Shown: positions 40,160 through 48,127 of the stretch, piece by piece
Position numbering within the stretch: position 1 is the stretch's first letter
Layout: each line of letters opens with the position of its first letter
NCBI GenBank assembly: GCA_964441335.1
Contig: CAYTUI010000003.1
Coordinates: 1-49,086 of the forward strand
Length of the DNA stretch: 49,086 nt
Source: CAYTUI01 sp964441335
Lineage (GTDB): Bacteria; Patescibacteriota; Patescibacteriia; UBA1558; 2-01-FULL-52-15
Reading direction: 5' to 3'
Translations under genes and position numbers: made by a program
Notes under the pieces: generated by a model
What the model was told of the DNA's origin: nothing
What the model saw: only the letters and a program-made list of their open reading frames with translations
Databases searched by the model: none

Positions 40160-41521
40160 ATGTTTAAAAACAAATATTTCATCATCGGTCTAATTCTGTT
40201 TATTCTAATAGCGATCGTCGGCACTGGCTATGTGGCTTTTCGTCAAAAAGCAATAATCGCCAGTATTCAACCAATAACCTTGGAATACTGGGGCGTTTGG
40301 GAAAGACCCGAAGATATTAATTTACTGACCACCTCTTATACTCAAAGACATCCTTTAATAACGGTTAATTACCGAATTTTCCGCGCGGAAGAATACAAAC
40401 AGAAACTCTTGGAGGCTTGGGCGGTTGACCAGGGGCCGGATGTTTTTATGATACCTAATACCTGGATCAGGGAATATCAAAAACATCTTTCACCAATGCC
40501 TGCTAACATGGCTGTCCCTGCTCAAGTTATTCAAGGAACACTGAAAAAAGAGCTGGTTGATGTTATCCAAAATTATTCCGGCTACAATCCAAAATTTATT
40601 AAAGACAATTTTTTGGATGTAGTTTACCAGGATGTTATTGCTGATAATCAAATCTATGGCCTGCCTCTAAGTGTTGACACCATGGTGCTGTTTTACAACC
40701 GCGCTCTACTGCATAACAGCGGCATTGCCCAACCGGCCAAGACCTGGAGCGATGTAGTTGATCAAACACCCAAGATTACCAGAGTCAATGGCCAGGGTGA
40801 AATCGTTCAGTCGGCCATTGCTTTAGGAACTACTGACAACATTCCCAACTCCTTTGATATAGTTTCCTTGCTAATGATGCAATTAGGCGTAGATATGGAA
40901 ACGGACGGACGAGTTACTTTTACGGGCAACCCCCGGACTAATGAAGTAATCCAATTTTTCTTAAGCTTTAGCCAGCCCAATACTACTGTTTATTCCTGGA
41001 ACAAGGATATGGCTAATGCACTAGATATGTTTACCTCTGGTCGTTTAGCATATTTTCTTGGTTACAACTACCACGCACCTATTATTAAACAAACCAACCC
41101 GAAATTAGACTGGGATGTTACTCCGGTTTTACAACCAGCCGGTGCCGGACAATCTCTAACGTATGCCAATTACTGGGTTAATGTCGTGCCTAAGAAAAGT
41201 CGTCATCCTGAAGTAGCCTGGCAATTTATTCAGGAAATCACCAAGACCGACAACGTCAAACCATATCTGGCTCAAGCCGGCAAGACTACCGCTCTATTGG
41301 GTTTAATTGATGAACAAAAAAATGATTTGACTATCGGACCGTTTGCCCAATTGCTACTGCAAGCCAGAAGTTGGTATCATGGTTACAACTTTTCCTCTGC
41401 TCAAAAATTTTTCTTGGGCATGGTTACTGATTTAGCTGTTGCCGATGCTGTACCGGTTGCCATTATTTCCACTGCCGGTGAGCAAATAACCCAGACTTAC
41501 ATTAAACCACTTGAACAATGA
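40160..41521 (+). CDS. Extracellular solute-binding protein (family 1, sugar-type), membrane-anchored
   Basis: 453 residues. N-terminal uncleaved-type membrane helix (FIIGLILFILIAIVGTGYVA); no lipobox Cys. Binding-protein core: ITLEYWGVWERPEDINLL, FRAEEYKQKLLEAW, GPDVFMIPNTWI, GLPLSVDTMVLFYNRALL, FTSGRLAYFLGYNYHAP, ANYWVNVVPKKSRHPEVAWQ. This order matches UgpB/MalE-like proteins that capture sugars or sugar phosphates. No ABC permease or ATPase occurs in the window, so uptake or another function (for example sensing) cannot be told. Its last four bases overlap the first TrbC-like gene (ATGA), so it is part of that operon. Confidence 0.9.
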   Translation: MFKNKYFIIGLILFILIAIVGTGYVAFRQKAIIASIQPITLEYWGVWERPEDINLLTTSYTQRHPLITVNYRIFRAEEYKQKLLEAWAVDQGPDVFMIPNTWIREYQKHLSPMPANMAVPAQVIQGTLKKELVDVIQNYSGYNPKFIKDNFLDVVYQDVIADNQIYGLPLSVDTMVLFYNRALLHNSGIAQPAKTWSDVVDQTPKITRVNGQGEIVQSAIALGTTDNIPNSFDIVSLLMMQLGVDMETDGRVTFTGNPRTNEVIQFFLSFSQPNTTVYSWNKDMANALDMFTSGRLAYFLGYNYHAPIIKQTNPKLDWDVTPVLQPAGAGQSLTYANYWVNVVPKKSRHPEVAWQFIQEITKTDNVKPYLAQAGKTTALLGLIDEQKNDLTIGPFAQLLLQARSWYHGYNFSSAQKFFLGMVTDLAVADAVPVAIISTAGEQITQTYIKPLEQ

Positions 41522-42294
41522 AAAAATTAATCATCATTGCTTTTTTAATTTTCCTGCCAGTCGTTGGTTATGCGCAAGGCTTTAATTTCATCGGTAAAGT
41601 ACCTTGCACCGGCGTTACCTACCGTTGCGTGGGTGAGGATGGTAATCTTGATATAAACAAAAGTTGCCAGACTAGTGCTGATTGCGAAGGACGTCAGTGC
41701 AGAATTTATCAAGCCGGTAACTGCACATTACAGCAAATGTTTGACGCTATTAACATAATTATCCAATGGGGCACTGGTGTGAGCGGAGCGATTGCCTTAT
41801 TAATGTATGTTATCGGCGGTGTATTTATGCTGACCAGTGGTGGCAGTCAGGAAAAAGTCACCCGGGGTAAAAATATTCTGGTCGGTACAACTATTGCTTT
41901 ATTTTTTATCTTAGGCAGTTGGATTATTGTCAAATTCATTTTAACTAGTTTTGGAGCGACTGAACCATATCAACTACAATCAGAGTGTACTGGCGCTAAG
42001 CCAAGCACGCCCTGCGGTAACGGTATAGGCGTTTGTTATCAGGGCCAGTGTCTAGACAGTTGTAGTATGAGAGACATCCAAGACCCTGATAACAATTGGA
42101 GCTGTAGCACTCTAGAAAGCTGTGGCCTAGAAAAATATGGTTGTCTTGGTGATTTCTGTGATGAGGGAATTTCCAATGGTGAGAGCAAGTCAGGCTGTGG
42201 TCCCGGTCTATATTGTTGCTTCCCTGTACTTTTGACCGAACCAGATCCGACAATTCGGGAATTGCCTGACCGTTTGATAGACCCAGCAATATAA
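41518..42294 (+). CDS. TrbC/VirB2-like membrane protein with Cys-rich C-terminal domain, 258 aa
   Basis: First of five related genes. Signal peptide (KKLIIIAFLIFLPVVGYAQG), a Cys-containing segment, then the family's two-helix core: FDAINIIIQWGTGVSGAIAL, VIGGVFMLTSGGSQEKVTRG, LVGTTIALFFILGSWIIVKF. After the core comes a 100-residue extracellular-type domain with about 14 Cys (CGNGIGVCYQGQC; CGLEKYGCLGDFC), probably disulfide-rich. Unlike the shorter paralogs, this could be a capping or surface-exposed variant. Translation is coupled to the solute-binding protein gene. Confidence 0.8.
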   Translation: MKKLIIIAFLIFLPVVGYAQGFNFIGKVPCTGVTYRCVGEDGNLDINKSCQTSADCEGRQCRIYQAGNCTLQQMFDAINIIIQWGTGVSGAIALLMYVIGGVFMLTSGGSQEKVTRGKNILVGTTIALFFILGSWIIVKFILTSFGATEPYQLQSECTGAKPSTPCGNGIGVCYQGQCLDSCSMRDIQDPDNNWSCSTLESCGLEKYGCLGDFCDEGISNGESKSGCGPGLYCCFPVLLTEPDPTIRELPDRLIDPAI

Positions 42295-42311
42295 CATATT
42301 AACTAAACATT

Positions 42312-42656
42312 ATGAAAAAAATTCGACAGTTATCTCTCTGCCTGGGCACAACCCTAACATTAATATTAGGCCGACAAGCTCAAGCGGCCGTTAAGGTCAC
42401 CAATCCTTTGGGTAATATTTCCGATGTGCCTTCTTTGGCTGCCAATATTATCTCTGCCATCTTAGGCATTGTTGGGGCTTTGGCGTTATTAATGTTTGTC
42501 TGGGGCGGTGTTACTTGGATGATTTCCGGCGGTAACAGCGAAAAAGTTAAAAAAGGTAAGGATACTTTAATTTGGGCAACAATCGGTTTATTAGTTATCT
42601 TTGCAAGCTACTCCATTCTTAAAACAATTTTTGGCGCCTTTACGCAAAGTTCATAG
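42312..42656 (+). CDS. TrbC/VirB2-like pilin-type protein, 114 aa
   Basis: Signal peptide (LSLCLGTTLTLILGRQAQA), then two transmembrane helices around a short polar turn: NIISAILGIVGALALLMFVW, GGVTWMISGGNSEKVKKGKD, LIWATIGLLVIFASYSIL. The GG-x-x-WM-x-SGGN-x-EK turn is the signature shared by the array. In type IV secretion/conjugation systems such proteins are pilin subunits; in CPR genomes arrays of them occur without a full secretion system. 17 bases after the previous stop. Confidence 0.85.
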   Translation: MKKIRQLSLCLGTTLTLILGRQAQAAVKVTNPLGNISDVPSLAANIISAILGIVGALALLMFVWGGVTWMISGGNSEKVKKGKDTLIWATIGLLVIFASYSILKTIFGAFTQSS

Positions 42657-42673
42657 CCAAAAACCACTTTTCT

Positions 42674-42682
42674 TGCTATAAT
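42674..42682 (+). promoter_or_regulatory. Internal extended -10 promoter (TGC TATAAT)
   Basis: TCTTGCTATAATATA, 61 bases before the next ATG, which here has a Shine-Dalgarno-like AAAGGGGGTGA. Allows separate expression of the third paralog. Confidence 0.55.
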
Positions 42683-42743
42683 ATATATCAAGTTCTTTTA
42701 AGGGTTAATAACTTTAAAAACTAAAAAGAAAGGGGGTGACTAA

Positions 42744-43103
42744 ATGAAGAAATTCGCAAACCTAATTTACACCTTACCTATTTATATTATTGCCGCTATG
42801 GCAGCTCCAAAAGCTCAAGCCGTTGCTTCTATTGATTTCCCCAGCACTTTTGCCGGCTTAAGCTCACAGGATCTGAAAGTTACCATCGGTAATATAGTTC
42901 AAATCGTTTTAGGTTTCTTAGGCATCTTAACAGTTTTGATCATTCTGCTCGGCGGTTTTCAATGGATGACTTCCGGCGGTAATGAAGACAAGATTGGTCA
43001 GGCTAAGAAAATGATTTCGTCTGGCGTTGTCGGTTTAGTAATCGTTTTAGCCGCTTACGCTATTGCCGGATTCGTTGTTAACAACTTAGCTAAGGCTGTC
43101 TAA
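42744..43103 (+). CDS. TrbC/VirB2-like pilin-type protein, 119 aa
   Basis: Signal peptide (LIYTLPIYIIAAMAAPKAQA), then the same core: VQIVLGFLGILTVLIILLGG, FQWMTSGGNEDKIGQAKKMI, GVVGLVIVLAAYAIAGFVV. It is the only one of the array with a clear ribosome site (AAAGGGGGTGA, about 42730-42740) and its own promoter, suggesting the highest expression; it may be the major subunit. Confidence 0.87.
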   Translation: MKKFANLIYTLPIYIIAAMAAPKAQAVASIDFPSTFAGLSSQDLKVTIGNIVQIVLGFLGILTVLIILLGGFQWMTSGGNEDKIGQAKKMISSGVVGLVIVLAAYAIAGFVVNNLAKAV

Positions 43104-43115
43104 CCTTGTCTGGTG

Positions 43116-43180
43116 TATAGTCTAGACTATAGCCCAGCGCGAGTTCAGGAAATATTATCAAGCCTGAAACGAGCCGGGCT
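43116..43180 (+). ncRNA. Structured intergenic element between pilin paralogs
   Basis: A perfect 16-bp palindrome TATAGTCTAGACTATA (43116-43131) runs into a hairpin: AGCCC (43131-43135) with GGGCT (43176-43180) and GTTCAGG (43143-43149) with CCTGAAAC (43163-43170). It separates paralogs 3 and 4. Possible RNA-processing or partial-terminator element; no T-run. Confidence 0.45.
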
Positions 43181-43198
43181 TAGGTGTAGATTCTACTA

Positions 43199-43624
43199 AT
43201 GATTATGCAAGGACTAACAAAACTAACCAAACGAGCATTCTTTATAATGCTTGTTTTGATAATAGTACCGTTACAAACTTTGGCCGAAGATCGTTTTGGT
43301 TTAGATAAAGCCGCGCAAGGTACCAGCCTTAACAGACAACCGATTGAGGTAGTCGCCGCCAACATTGTTCAAGTTGTTTTGGGTTTCGTTGGTATTCTCT
43401 TTATGGTCTTAATAATCTATGGCGGTTTTCAGTGGATGACAGCTTCCAGTAGTGGAGAAAAAGACGCTATCAATAATGCCAAAAAAACTTTAACAACAGC
43501 TGTTGTCGGTTTAATTATAATTATCGCCGCTTATAGTATCACTTACTATATTACTTCTTATATTCTTAATGCCAGTTCGGAGTCAGCGCCCGTGACAGGT
43601 CCTGGCCCAACCAGCACACGATAA
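43199..43624 (+). CDS. TrbC/VirB2-like pilin-type protein, 141 aa
   Basis: Signal peptide (RAFFIMLVLIIVPLQTLAED), then core NIVQVVLGFVGILFMVLIIY, GGFQWMTASSSGEKDAINNA, TTAVVGLIIIIAAYSITYYI and a short Ser/Pro-rich tail (ESAPVTGPGPTSTR). The turn has SSSGEKD in place of SGGNEEK. Start ATG 43199 or the second ATG at 43205. Its stop overlaps the next ATG (TAATG). Confidence 0.85.
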   Translation: MIMQGLTKLTKRAFFIMLVLIIVPLQTLAEDRFGLDKAAQGTSLNRQPIEVVAANIVQVVLGFVGILFMVLIIYGGFQWMTASSSGEKDAINNAKKTLTTAVVGLIIIIAAYSITYYITSYILNASSESAPVTGPGPTSTR

Positions 43625-44022
43625 TGAAAAATAAATTTATCTATCTTTATTTGCTGTTACTGGGTTTACCTTTAGCGGCTCAAGCTCAAAATTCTACCCT
43701 TAATAAACTGAAGGTATTTGGCGGCGTTTATGGTTTCGGTCAGAATGAAAAACCAACAGACCCCAAAGCTTTGATTGCCAACATAGTAGCTATTATTTTA
43801 GGATTTATAGGATATGTTTTTGTCATCTTAATAATTGTCGCCGGTGTGCAATGGATGCTGTCCGGAGGTAATGAAGAAAAAATAACCAAAGCCAAAGCTT
43901 TGTTAAAAAATTCAGTCGTCGGTCTGGTTCTTATCCTTATTTCCTATGCCATCGCCAGTTCAGTCACTTGGTGGCTAATCGGTGCGGTCGGCACCACCGG
44001 TGGTCCAACCAGCTCACCTTAA
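43624..44022 (+). CDS. TrbC/VirB2-like pilin-type protein, 132 aa
   Basis: Signal peptide (YLYLLLLGLPLAAQAQ), then ANIVAIILGFIGYVFVILII, VAGVQWMLSGGNEEKITKAK, SVVGLVLILISYAIASSVTW and a Gly/Thr/Ser tail. Fifth and last of the array, translationally coupled to the fourth. Terminator 26 bases after the stop. Confidence 0.86.
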   Translation: MKNKFIYLYLLLLGLPLAAQAQNSTLNKLKVFGGVYGFGQNEKPTDPKALIANIVAIILGFIGYVFVILIIVAGVQWMLSGGNEEKITKAKALLKNSVVGLVLILISYAIASSVTWWLIGAVGTTGGPTSSP

Positions 44023-44047
44023 AAAGATCATTTACTTTCATAATTTC

Positions 44048-44085
44048 AAAGTCCCTCGCCTGCTGACGCAAACGAGGGACTTTTT
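44048..44085 (+). terminator. Terminator of the TrbC-like operon
   Basis: 11-bp stem AAAGTCCCTCG (44048-44058) with CGAGGGACTTT (44073-44083), followed by TT. It also lies 21 bases beyond the convergent lipoprotein gene and may serve both. Confidence 0.85.
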
Positions 44086-44105
44086 AATTGCCGGTCGGCA
44101 GTCAT

Positions 44106-44564
44106 CTAGTGGCGAACCGGTCGACACTCAAACTCTACATGGACGTCCCAGTCGTACTTCTGACTCAAGTACGAGTCATGCTTTCGACCATTGACGACCA
44201 AAGGGTAGGAGTAGCAGGTCCAGGGGGAGTTGATGATCAGCCAATAGACCTCTCTGCCCTGATAGCGCGGGTCGTTGGGCTTCAAACGGATCGGCCTCTC
44301 GGTTTGGGAGTAGGCTGGCAACTCAATGTAGCTAACCTCGGTATCCCAAGTACCATCAGGCCTCTGAATCTCAAATTTGAAACCTCGAGGCTCAACCCAA
44401 AAGTCATAGCCGCAGGTGTTCCAGAAGACCCCATACTGATAGCCGGGATCTTCGTCAATGTAGGCAATCGGCTCTTCCGGAGTTCCGGCGACATAGTACA
44501 CGTGACCGCAACCACAGAGTAGCGGCAATGCGGCCCCCAGCAGACAGAACAGTAGCCTTTTCAT
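44106..44564 (-). CDS. Hypothetical lipoprotein, 152 aa
   Basis: Not recognised beyond the signal. Lipobox LCGC in MKRLLFCLLGAALPLLCGCG. The mature part is Tyr/Trp/Pro-rich, beta-type, with five Cys (VFWNTCGYDFWVEPRGF; WLIINSPWTCYSY; HVEFECRPVRH). Start fixed by AGGAGG (44578-44573) 8 bases before the ATG. G+C-rich, own promoter TTGACA-N17-AATAAT (44647-44619) and own terminator region: another single-gene cassette like that at 37775. The overlapping plus-strand frame 44088-44522 is its shadow. Confidence 0.7.
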   Translation of the reverse strand: MKRLLFCLLGAALPLLCGCGHVYYVAGTPEEPIAYIDEDPGYQYGVFWNTCGYDFWVEPRGFKFEIQRPDGTWDTEVSYIELPAYSQTERPIRLKPNDPRYQGREVYWLIINSPWTCYSYPLVVNGRKHDSYLSQKYDWDVHVEFECRPVRH

Positions 44565-44618
44565 TACCGCAACCTCCTGTTGAGAGATGTAGAGAGAAAG
44601 GAACTAATAGAACTTTAG

Positions 44619-44647
44619 ATTATTACAGAATATACTAACTTTGTCAA
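44619..44647 (-). promoter_or_regulatory. Promoter TTGACA-N17-AATAAT of the lipoprotein gene
   Basis: -35 on the minus strand 44647-44642 (CCTTGACA), -10 AATAAT at 44624-44619; the leader includes TAATCTAAAG, also found at the 38050 gene promoter. Confidence 0.65.
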
Positions 44648-44672
44648 GGTAGCAACTTTTTGGTTAGTAGTT

Positions 44673-44678
44673 TACAAT
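44673..44678 (+). promoter_or_regulatory. -10 box TACAAT, leaderless start
   Basis: TTTACAATTTAG ends exactly 7 bases before the ATG at 44686, as at 6848 and 7671. Confidence 0.55.
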
Positions 44679-44685
44679 TTAGTCA

Positions 44686-46521
44686 ATGCTAAAAAAAATC
44701 TCCTGGAAAAAAATTAGTTCCAACCACTGGCTGATGCTAGCTATTTTTTTATATGTCATACTTTTTTCATTTTTAAGTCTCTGGAAGCTACATAATTATC
44801 TTTATGACAACTTGGACCTAGCAATATTTAACACTACACTTTTTAATTTAGTCTCTGGCAACGGATTTTTTAATGCCATTCATCCACCCTCTTATCTTGG
44901 TGATCACTTCTCGCCCATTCTTTATGCCTTAACACCAATATACTATTTTTTTCGCCTACCACAAACCTTGCTGATAATTCAGACGATTTTTTTGGGAGCT
45001 GCGGCCTGGCCCTTGTATAAACTGGCCACGAAAATACTTAGTCCGAATCAGTCTCTAATCATAGCTATACTTTGGTTATTAAATCCCGTACTTCATAATC
45101 TGAATCTTTTTGAATTTCACGATCTAACCATGGCCATTTTTTTCTTACTCTGGGCCTTTTATTTTTATTACGAAAAAAAATTCCCTTTGTTTATAATTTT
45201 TTGTGTTCTAAGTTTACTAGTCAGAGAAGATGTGTCGCTGATTATAATCTGCTTCTCCATTATTGCCTGGCTGGATAAAAAAGATTGGCGCTGGAAAATA
45301 ATACCAATTATCTTGGGTGGTGGCTGGTTTATTGTGGCGCAAAAAATTATCGCTCTTAATGCTTTGAGCGGTTGTTATAAATTCTCTAACTATTATAGTT
45401 GGCTAGGCCAAGCGTCTTTCCCGCAAGTTTTATCACACTTACTATCCTTTGGAAACCTATCTCTATTTTTAACGTTATTTTTTCCGTTGTTATTCATACC
45501 ACTAGGGCGGCCAAAATATTTATTGCTGATGTTGGCGCCTCTAGCTTCTTATCTCTTAACAACTCAAGGTGGTAGCTTATTATTAATTCAGACACATTAC
45601 GGGGGGTTTTTAATTTGGCCGATTTATATTGCCTTAATTTTCAGCCTGCGAAAGAATGGTCAAAACAATCGCTCATTTATACTTAAATACCAAAATCATT
45701 TGCTGTTTATATTATTACTGGCCAGTGTTTATGGCGCTTTAACTTACGGCTCAATCCTACCAATTCTATCTAGTAAATCACCAGATCTAACCAGTTTAAA
45801 TAAACTGACCAACAAAATCCCTGCCACTGCTGGTTTGGCAACAACCTATAGCCCTTTGAGCAACCTTTCCAGCCGGCCACTGATACAACTACTGCCATAT
45901 GCTTATGCCAGTAAAGGACAATTTATGCTGACAGATTATGCGCTATCTGATGGAATTCAATACTTATTAATTGACTGGCAGGAGATGTTTGTAGCTAAAG
46001 TGCATCTACTAAATCGTTATGGTAACACTCTTCAAAGCAAAAATATGTCCAGCAATTTGCTCAATATTCTAAATAAATTCACCGTAACAGACGAAGCGCC
46101 GGGCTTTAGTCTTTATCAGCGCAGTCAGAACAGTGATTTGCCAGCAACTATTAAGGCCAGTTCTGTTAATTTTGATGAGGTAAAAATTATTGATTTGAGC
46201 AGTCAATCTGCTGGTGATCAGGAGAAGCTGACGGTCACCTTTGGCCTGTCGCCGGATATTCAATCTCAATATTTTCTGGAAATTAAAAAGGGCACTTTTG
46301 AAAAAAAGTACTCTCTGGGCTACGATTTATTTAATTTACAATCTACTGATTCACAAATTTTAACAATGGATATAGTGCTACCGCTTAATGACCTGCCGAC
46401 AGTTCTAAACTTATACTCCTGGCAACAGGGCTATGTTTATTTAGATAGTCAAAAATCATTGGATCTAAAATTACCTGATGCCAAATTAATTGACTCGCAG
46501 ACTAAAGCACCTGGTAAATAA
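44686..46521 (+). CDS. DUF2079-like polytopic membrane protein
   Basis: 611 residues. About ten transmembrane helices over the first 360 residues, then a soluble outer domain. The N-terminal segment after helix 1, YDNLDLAIFNTTLFNLVSGN then HPPSYLGDHFSPILYALTPI, is the hallmark of DUF2079 proteins, which share the GT-C glycosyltransferase-like architecture (Asp/His in the first outer loop). LWLLNPVLHNLNLFEFHD and REDVSL are further family features. The C-terminal part is beta-type. Likely acts at the outer face of the membrane in glycan transfer. Convergent with the next gene, sharing 20 bp of coding DNA at the two ends. Confidence 0.85.
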   Translation: MLKKISWKKISSNHWLMLAIFLYVILFSFLSLWKLHNYLYDNLDLAIFNTTLFNLVSGNGFFNAIHPPSYLGDHFSPILYALTPIYYFFRLPQTLLIIQTIFLGAAAWPLYKLATKILSPNQSLIIAILWLLNPVLHNLNLFEFHDLTMAIFFLLWAFYFYYEKKFPLFIIFCVLSLLVREDVSLIIICFSIIAWLDKKDWRWKIIPIILGGGWFIVAQKIIALNALSGCYKFSNYYSWLGQASFPQVLSHLLSFGNLSLFLTLFFPLLFIPLGRPKYLLLMLAPLASYLLTTQGGSLLLIQTHYGGFLIWPIYIALIFSLRKNGQNNRSFILKYQNHLLFILLLASVYGALTYGSILPILSSKSPDLTSLNKLTNKIPATAGLATTYSPLSNLSSRPLIQLLPYAYASKGQFMLTDYALSDGIQYLLIDWQEMFVAKVHLLNRYGNTLQSKNMSSNLLNILNKFTVTDEAPGFSLYQRSQNSDLPATIKASSVNFDEVKIIDLSSQSAGDQEKLTVTFGLSPDIQSQYFLEIKKGTFEKKYSLGYDLFNLQSTDSQILTMDIVLPLNDLPTVLNLYSWQQGYVYLDSQKSLDLKLPDAKLIDSQTKAPGK

Positions 46522-48127
46522 GTAGGCCATCAACCGAAAACTTTTGGTCAAGCCAAACTTGGGAATTTAACCAACCATAGTCCTGGTTATTATTTGTTCT
46601 GATAAGCAACCAGTCAATGCTTTGGCTTTTTAACCAATCATATTTATTATCACCGGCGGACGAAACCCAAAATTGATCAACTTTCTGCTGTTTCAATAAA
46701 TAATCTACAGTTTGATGCCGGTGTCCGATAAAAACACGACGACCGGTATAGGCCGGAACCATAAGGGACAGAATTTCATTGCCACTACCACTAATATCAT
46801 TAGTCAAAACAATATCTTGGGGACTGGAGTTTTGTTTCAGATTCCCAAAGGCCGTCTTCCAGTCATTTTTGATATAAAACTTATCATCGTTTTTGATGTC
46901 CTTAAGCGTCTCCAGCTGACTACTTAAACTAATAAAGTTATTTAAAAACAACAGTAAGAAAATCACCGCCAAAACCGTTATTCTCCAGCCAAAATTGCTG
47001 ATTTGTTTTAATAAATATTTCGGACCCAAAACGGCAATCAATGCCAAAGCTATAAACCAGGCGTTGGCAAAACGTCTGTTATAGCTCACCGGCAGATAAG
47101 TAAGCAACCAAATCATCCATGACCAAATTAGTATCAGAAGCCACCAAACATTATTTTTATAATTCTTTAAAACTTGCCACGATCCTAATAACCAAAGCGG
47201 TAAAATGAAACCAAACCCCCAAAGATAATTTTTCAGAGTCGGCGAATAAACCAAATTTTGCGCTAACCAACCGGAGGCGGCTGGTTCAAATCGTAGAGTC
47301 AACCATAAATACACTGCGGCCGCCAGCAGAAATATGCCCAAACATAAAAATTTTAATATTGGTAGCCATTGTCTATTTGACCAAAACCGCCAGGCCGTCC
47401 AACCGCCCAAGACAAAAGCTATAATCCAAATATCGTAAGGGTGAATTAAAATTAATAAAAAAGACAACAGACCAACAATTAGCTCTCTGGGCCAGCTAAA
47501 ACTATGACGCCAACGGACAAATAAATAAAAAATTAAAATTAGCAGTAAATGACTTAGTAGAAAAAGTGGTGCTTGGGCAAAATTGCTGAACGGAAAAGCC
47601 TCTGTCACATATAAATCAACGGGCATCTGGTAATAGGCCAAATTACCATTAACGAGTATGCCGGGATTAAACAGAGCCAAAATCCAGCCCCAACCGCCGG
47701 CAAATAAAACAACCGCCACTCCCAATATTCTCTCCAACGGATCTTTAAAAAGCTGTTTCAATAGCTGATAGAGAACCAACAAAAAAGCGATCGTTAACAA
47801 TACCCGATATAGGTGGTAAGAGGCGATATTGCCAATACCTAATAGCTTCCCGGTCTGTCCAATTAGCCACCAGTGGGGCGAAAAAAATAGACCCAGTTGC
47901 GGTTCTGAAGTATGTAGATTCTTCATCATGTAAATGCCCTCTGCTCCTTGTTCAACCATGGAATAATAGATCAACTTATCAGCTGCGGCAAAAAGATTAA
48001 CGCCGGTAAAAGTCCAGCCGTCTGGTGTTTGAAAATAAGCCGCCAAATAATATAAATTGACGGCTATGACAAAAAAGATGCCCAAAAAAACATACAGAAT
48101 TATACCTTGTTTATTCTTACTGACCAT
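46502..48127 (-). CDS. Polytopic membrane protein, GT-C-like, 541 aa
   Basis: Family not named with certainty. About eleven transmembrane helices (first: GIILYVFLGIFFVIAVNLYY), an outer loop with GLFFSPHWWLIGQTGKLLG, and a soluble C-terminal domain (ESPQ-like SSPQDIVLTNDISGSGNEIL, RRVFIGHRHQTVDYLL) that resembles the ends of bacterial mannosyltransferase/glucosyltransferase-type GT-C proteins. Its start overlaps the upstream gene's end by 11 bases, so these two are an operon. Its end overlaps the plus-strand DUF2079 gene by 20 bp. Confidence 0.75.
   Translation of the reverse strand: MVSKNKQGIILYVFLGIFFVIAVNLYYLAAYFQTPDGWTFTGVNLFAAADKLIYYSMVEQGAEGIYMMKNLHTSEPQLGLFFSPHWWLIGQTGKLLGIGNIASYHLYRVLLTIAFLLVLYQLLKQLFKDPLERILGVAVVLFAGGWGWILALFNPGILVNGNLAYYQMPVDLYVTEAFPFSNFAQAPLFLLSHLLLILIFYLFVRWRHSFSWPRELIVGLLSFLLILIHPYDIWIIAFVLGGWTAWRFWSNRQWLPILKFLCLGIFLLAAAVYLWLTLRFEPAASGWLAQNLVYSPTLKNYLWGFGFILPLWLLGSWQVLKNYKNNVWWLLILIWSWMIWLLTYLPVSYNRRFANAWFIALALIAVLGPKYLLKQISNFGWRITVLAVIFLLLFLNNFISLSSQLETLKDIKNDDKFYIKNDWKTAFGNLKQNSSPQDIVLTNDISGSGNEILSLMVPAYTGRRVFIGHRHQTVDYLLKQQKVDQFWVSSAGDNKYDWLKSQSIDWLLIRTNNNQDYGWLNSQVWLDQKFSVDGLLIYQVL

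Noticed and set aside
44088..44522. 144-aa plus-strand ORF opposite the lipoprotein gene
   Set aside because: It has no ribosome site or promoter of its own, and the minus-strand frame has a lipobox signal, an AGGAGG and a consensus promoter, so this frame is its shadow.
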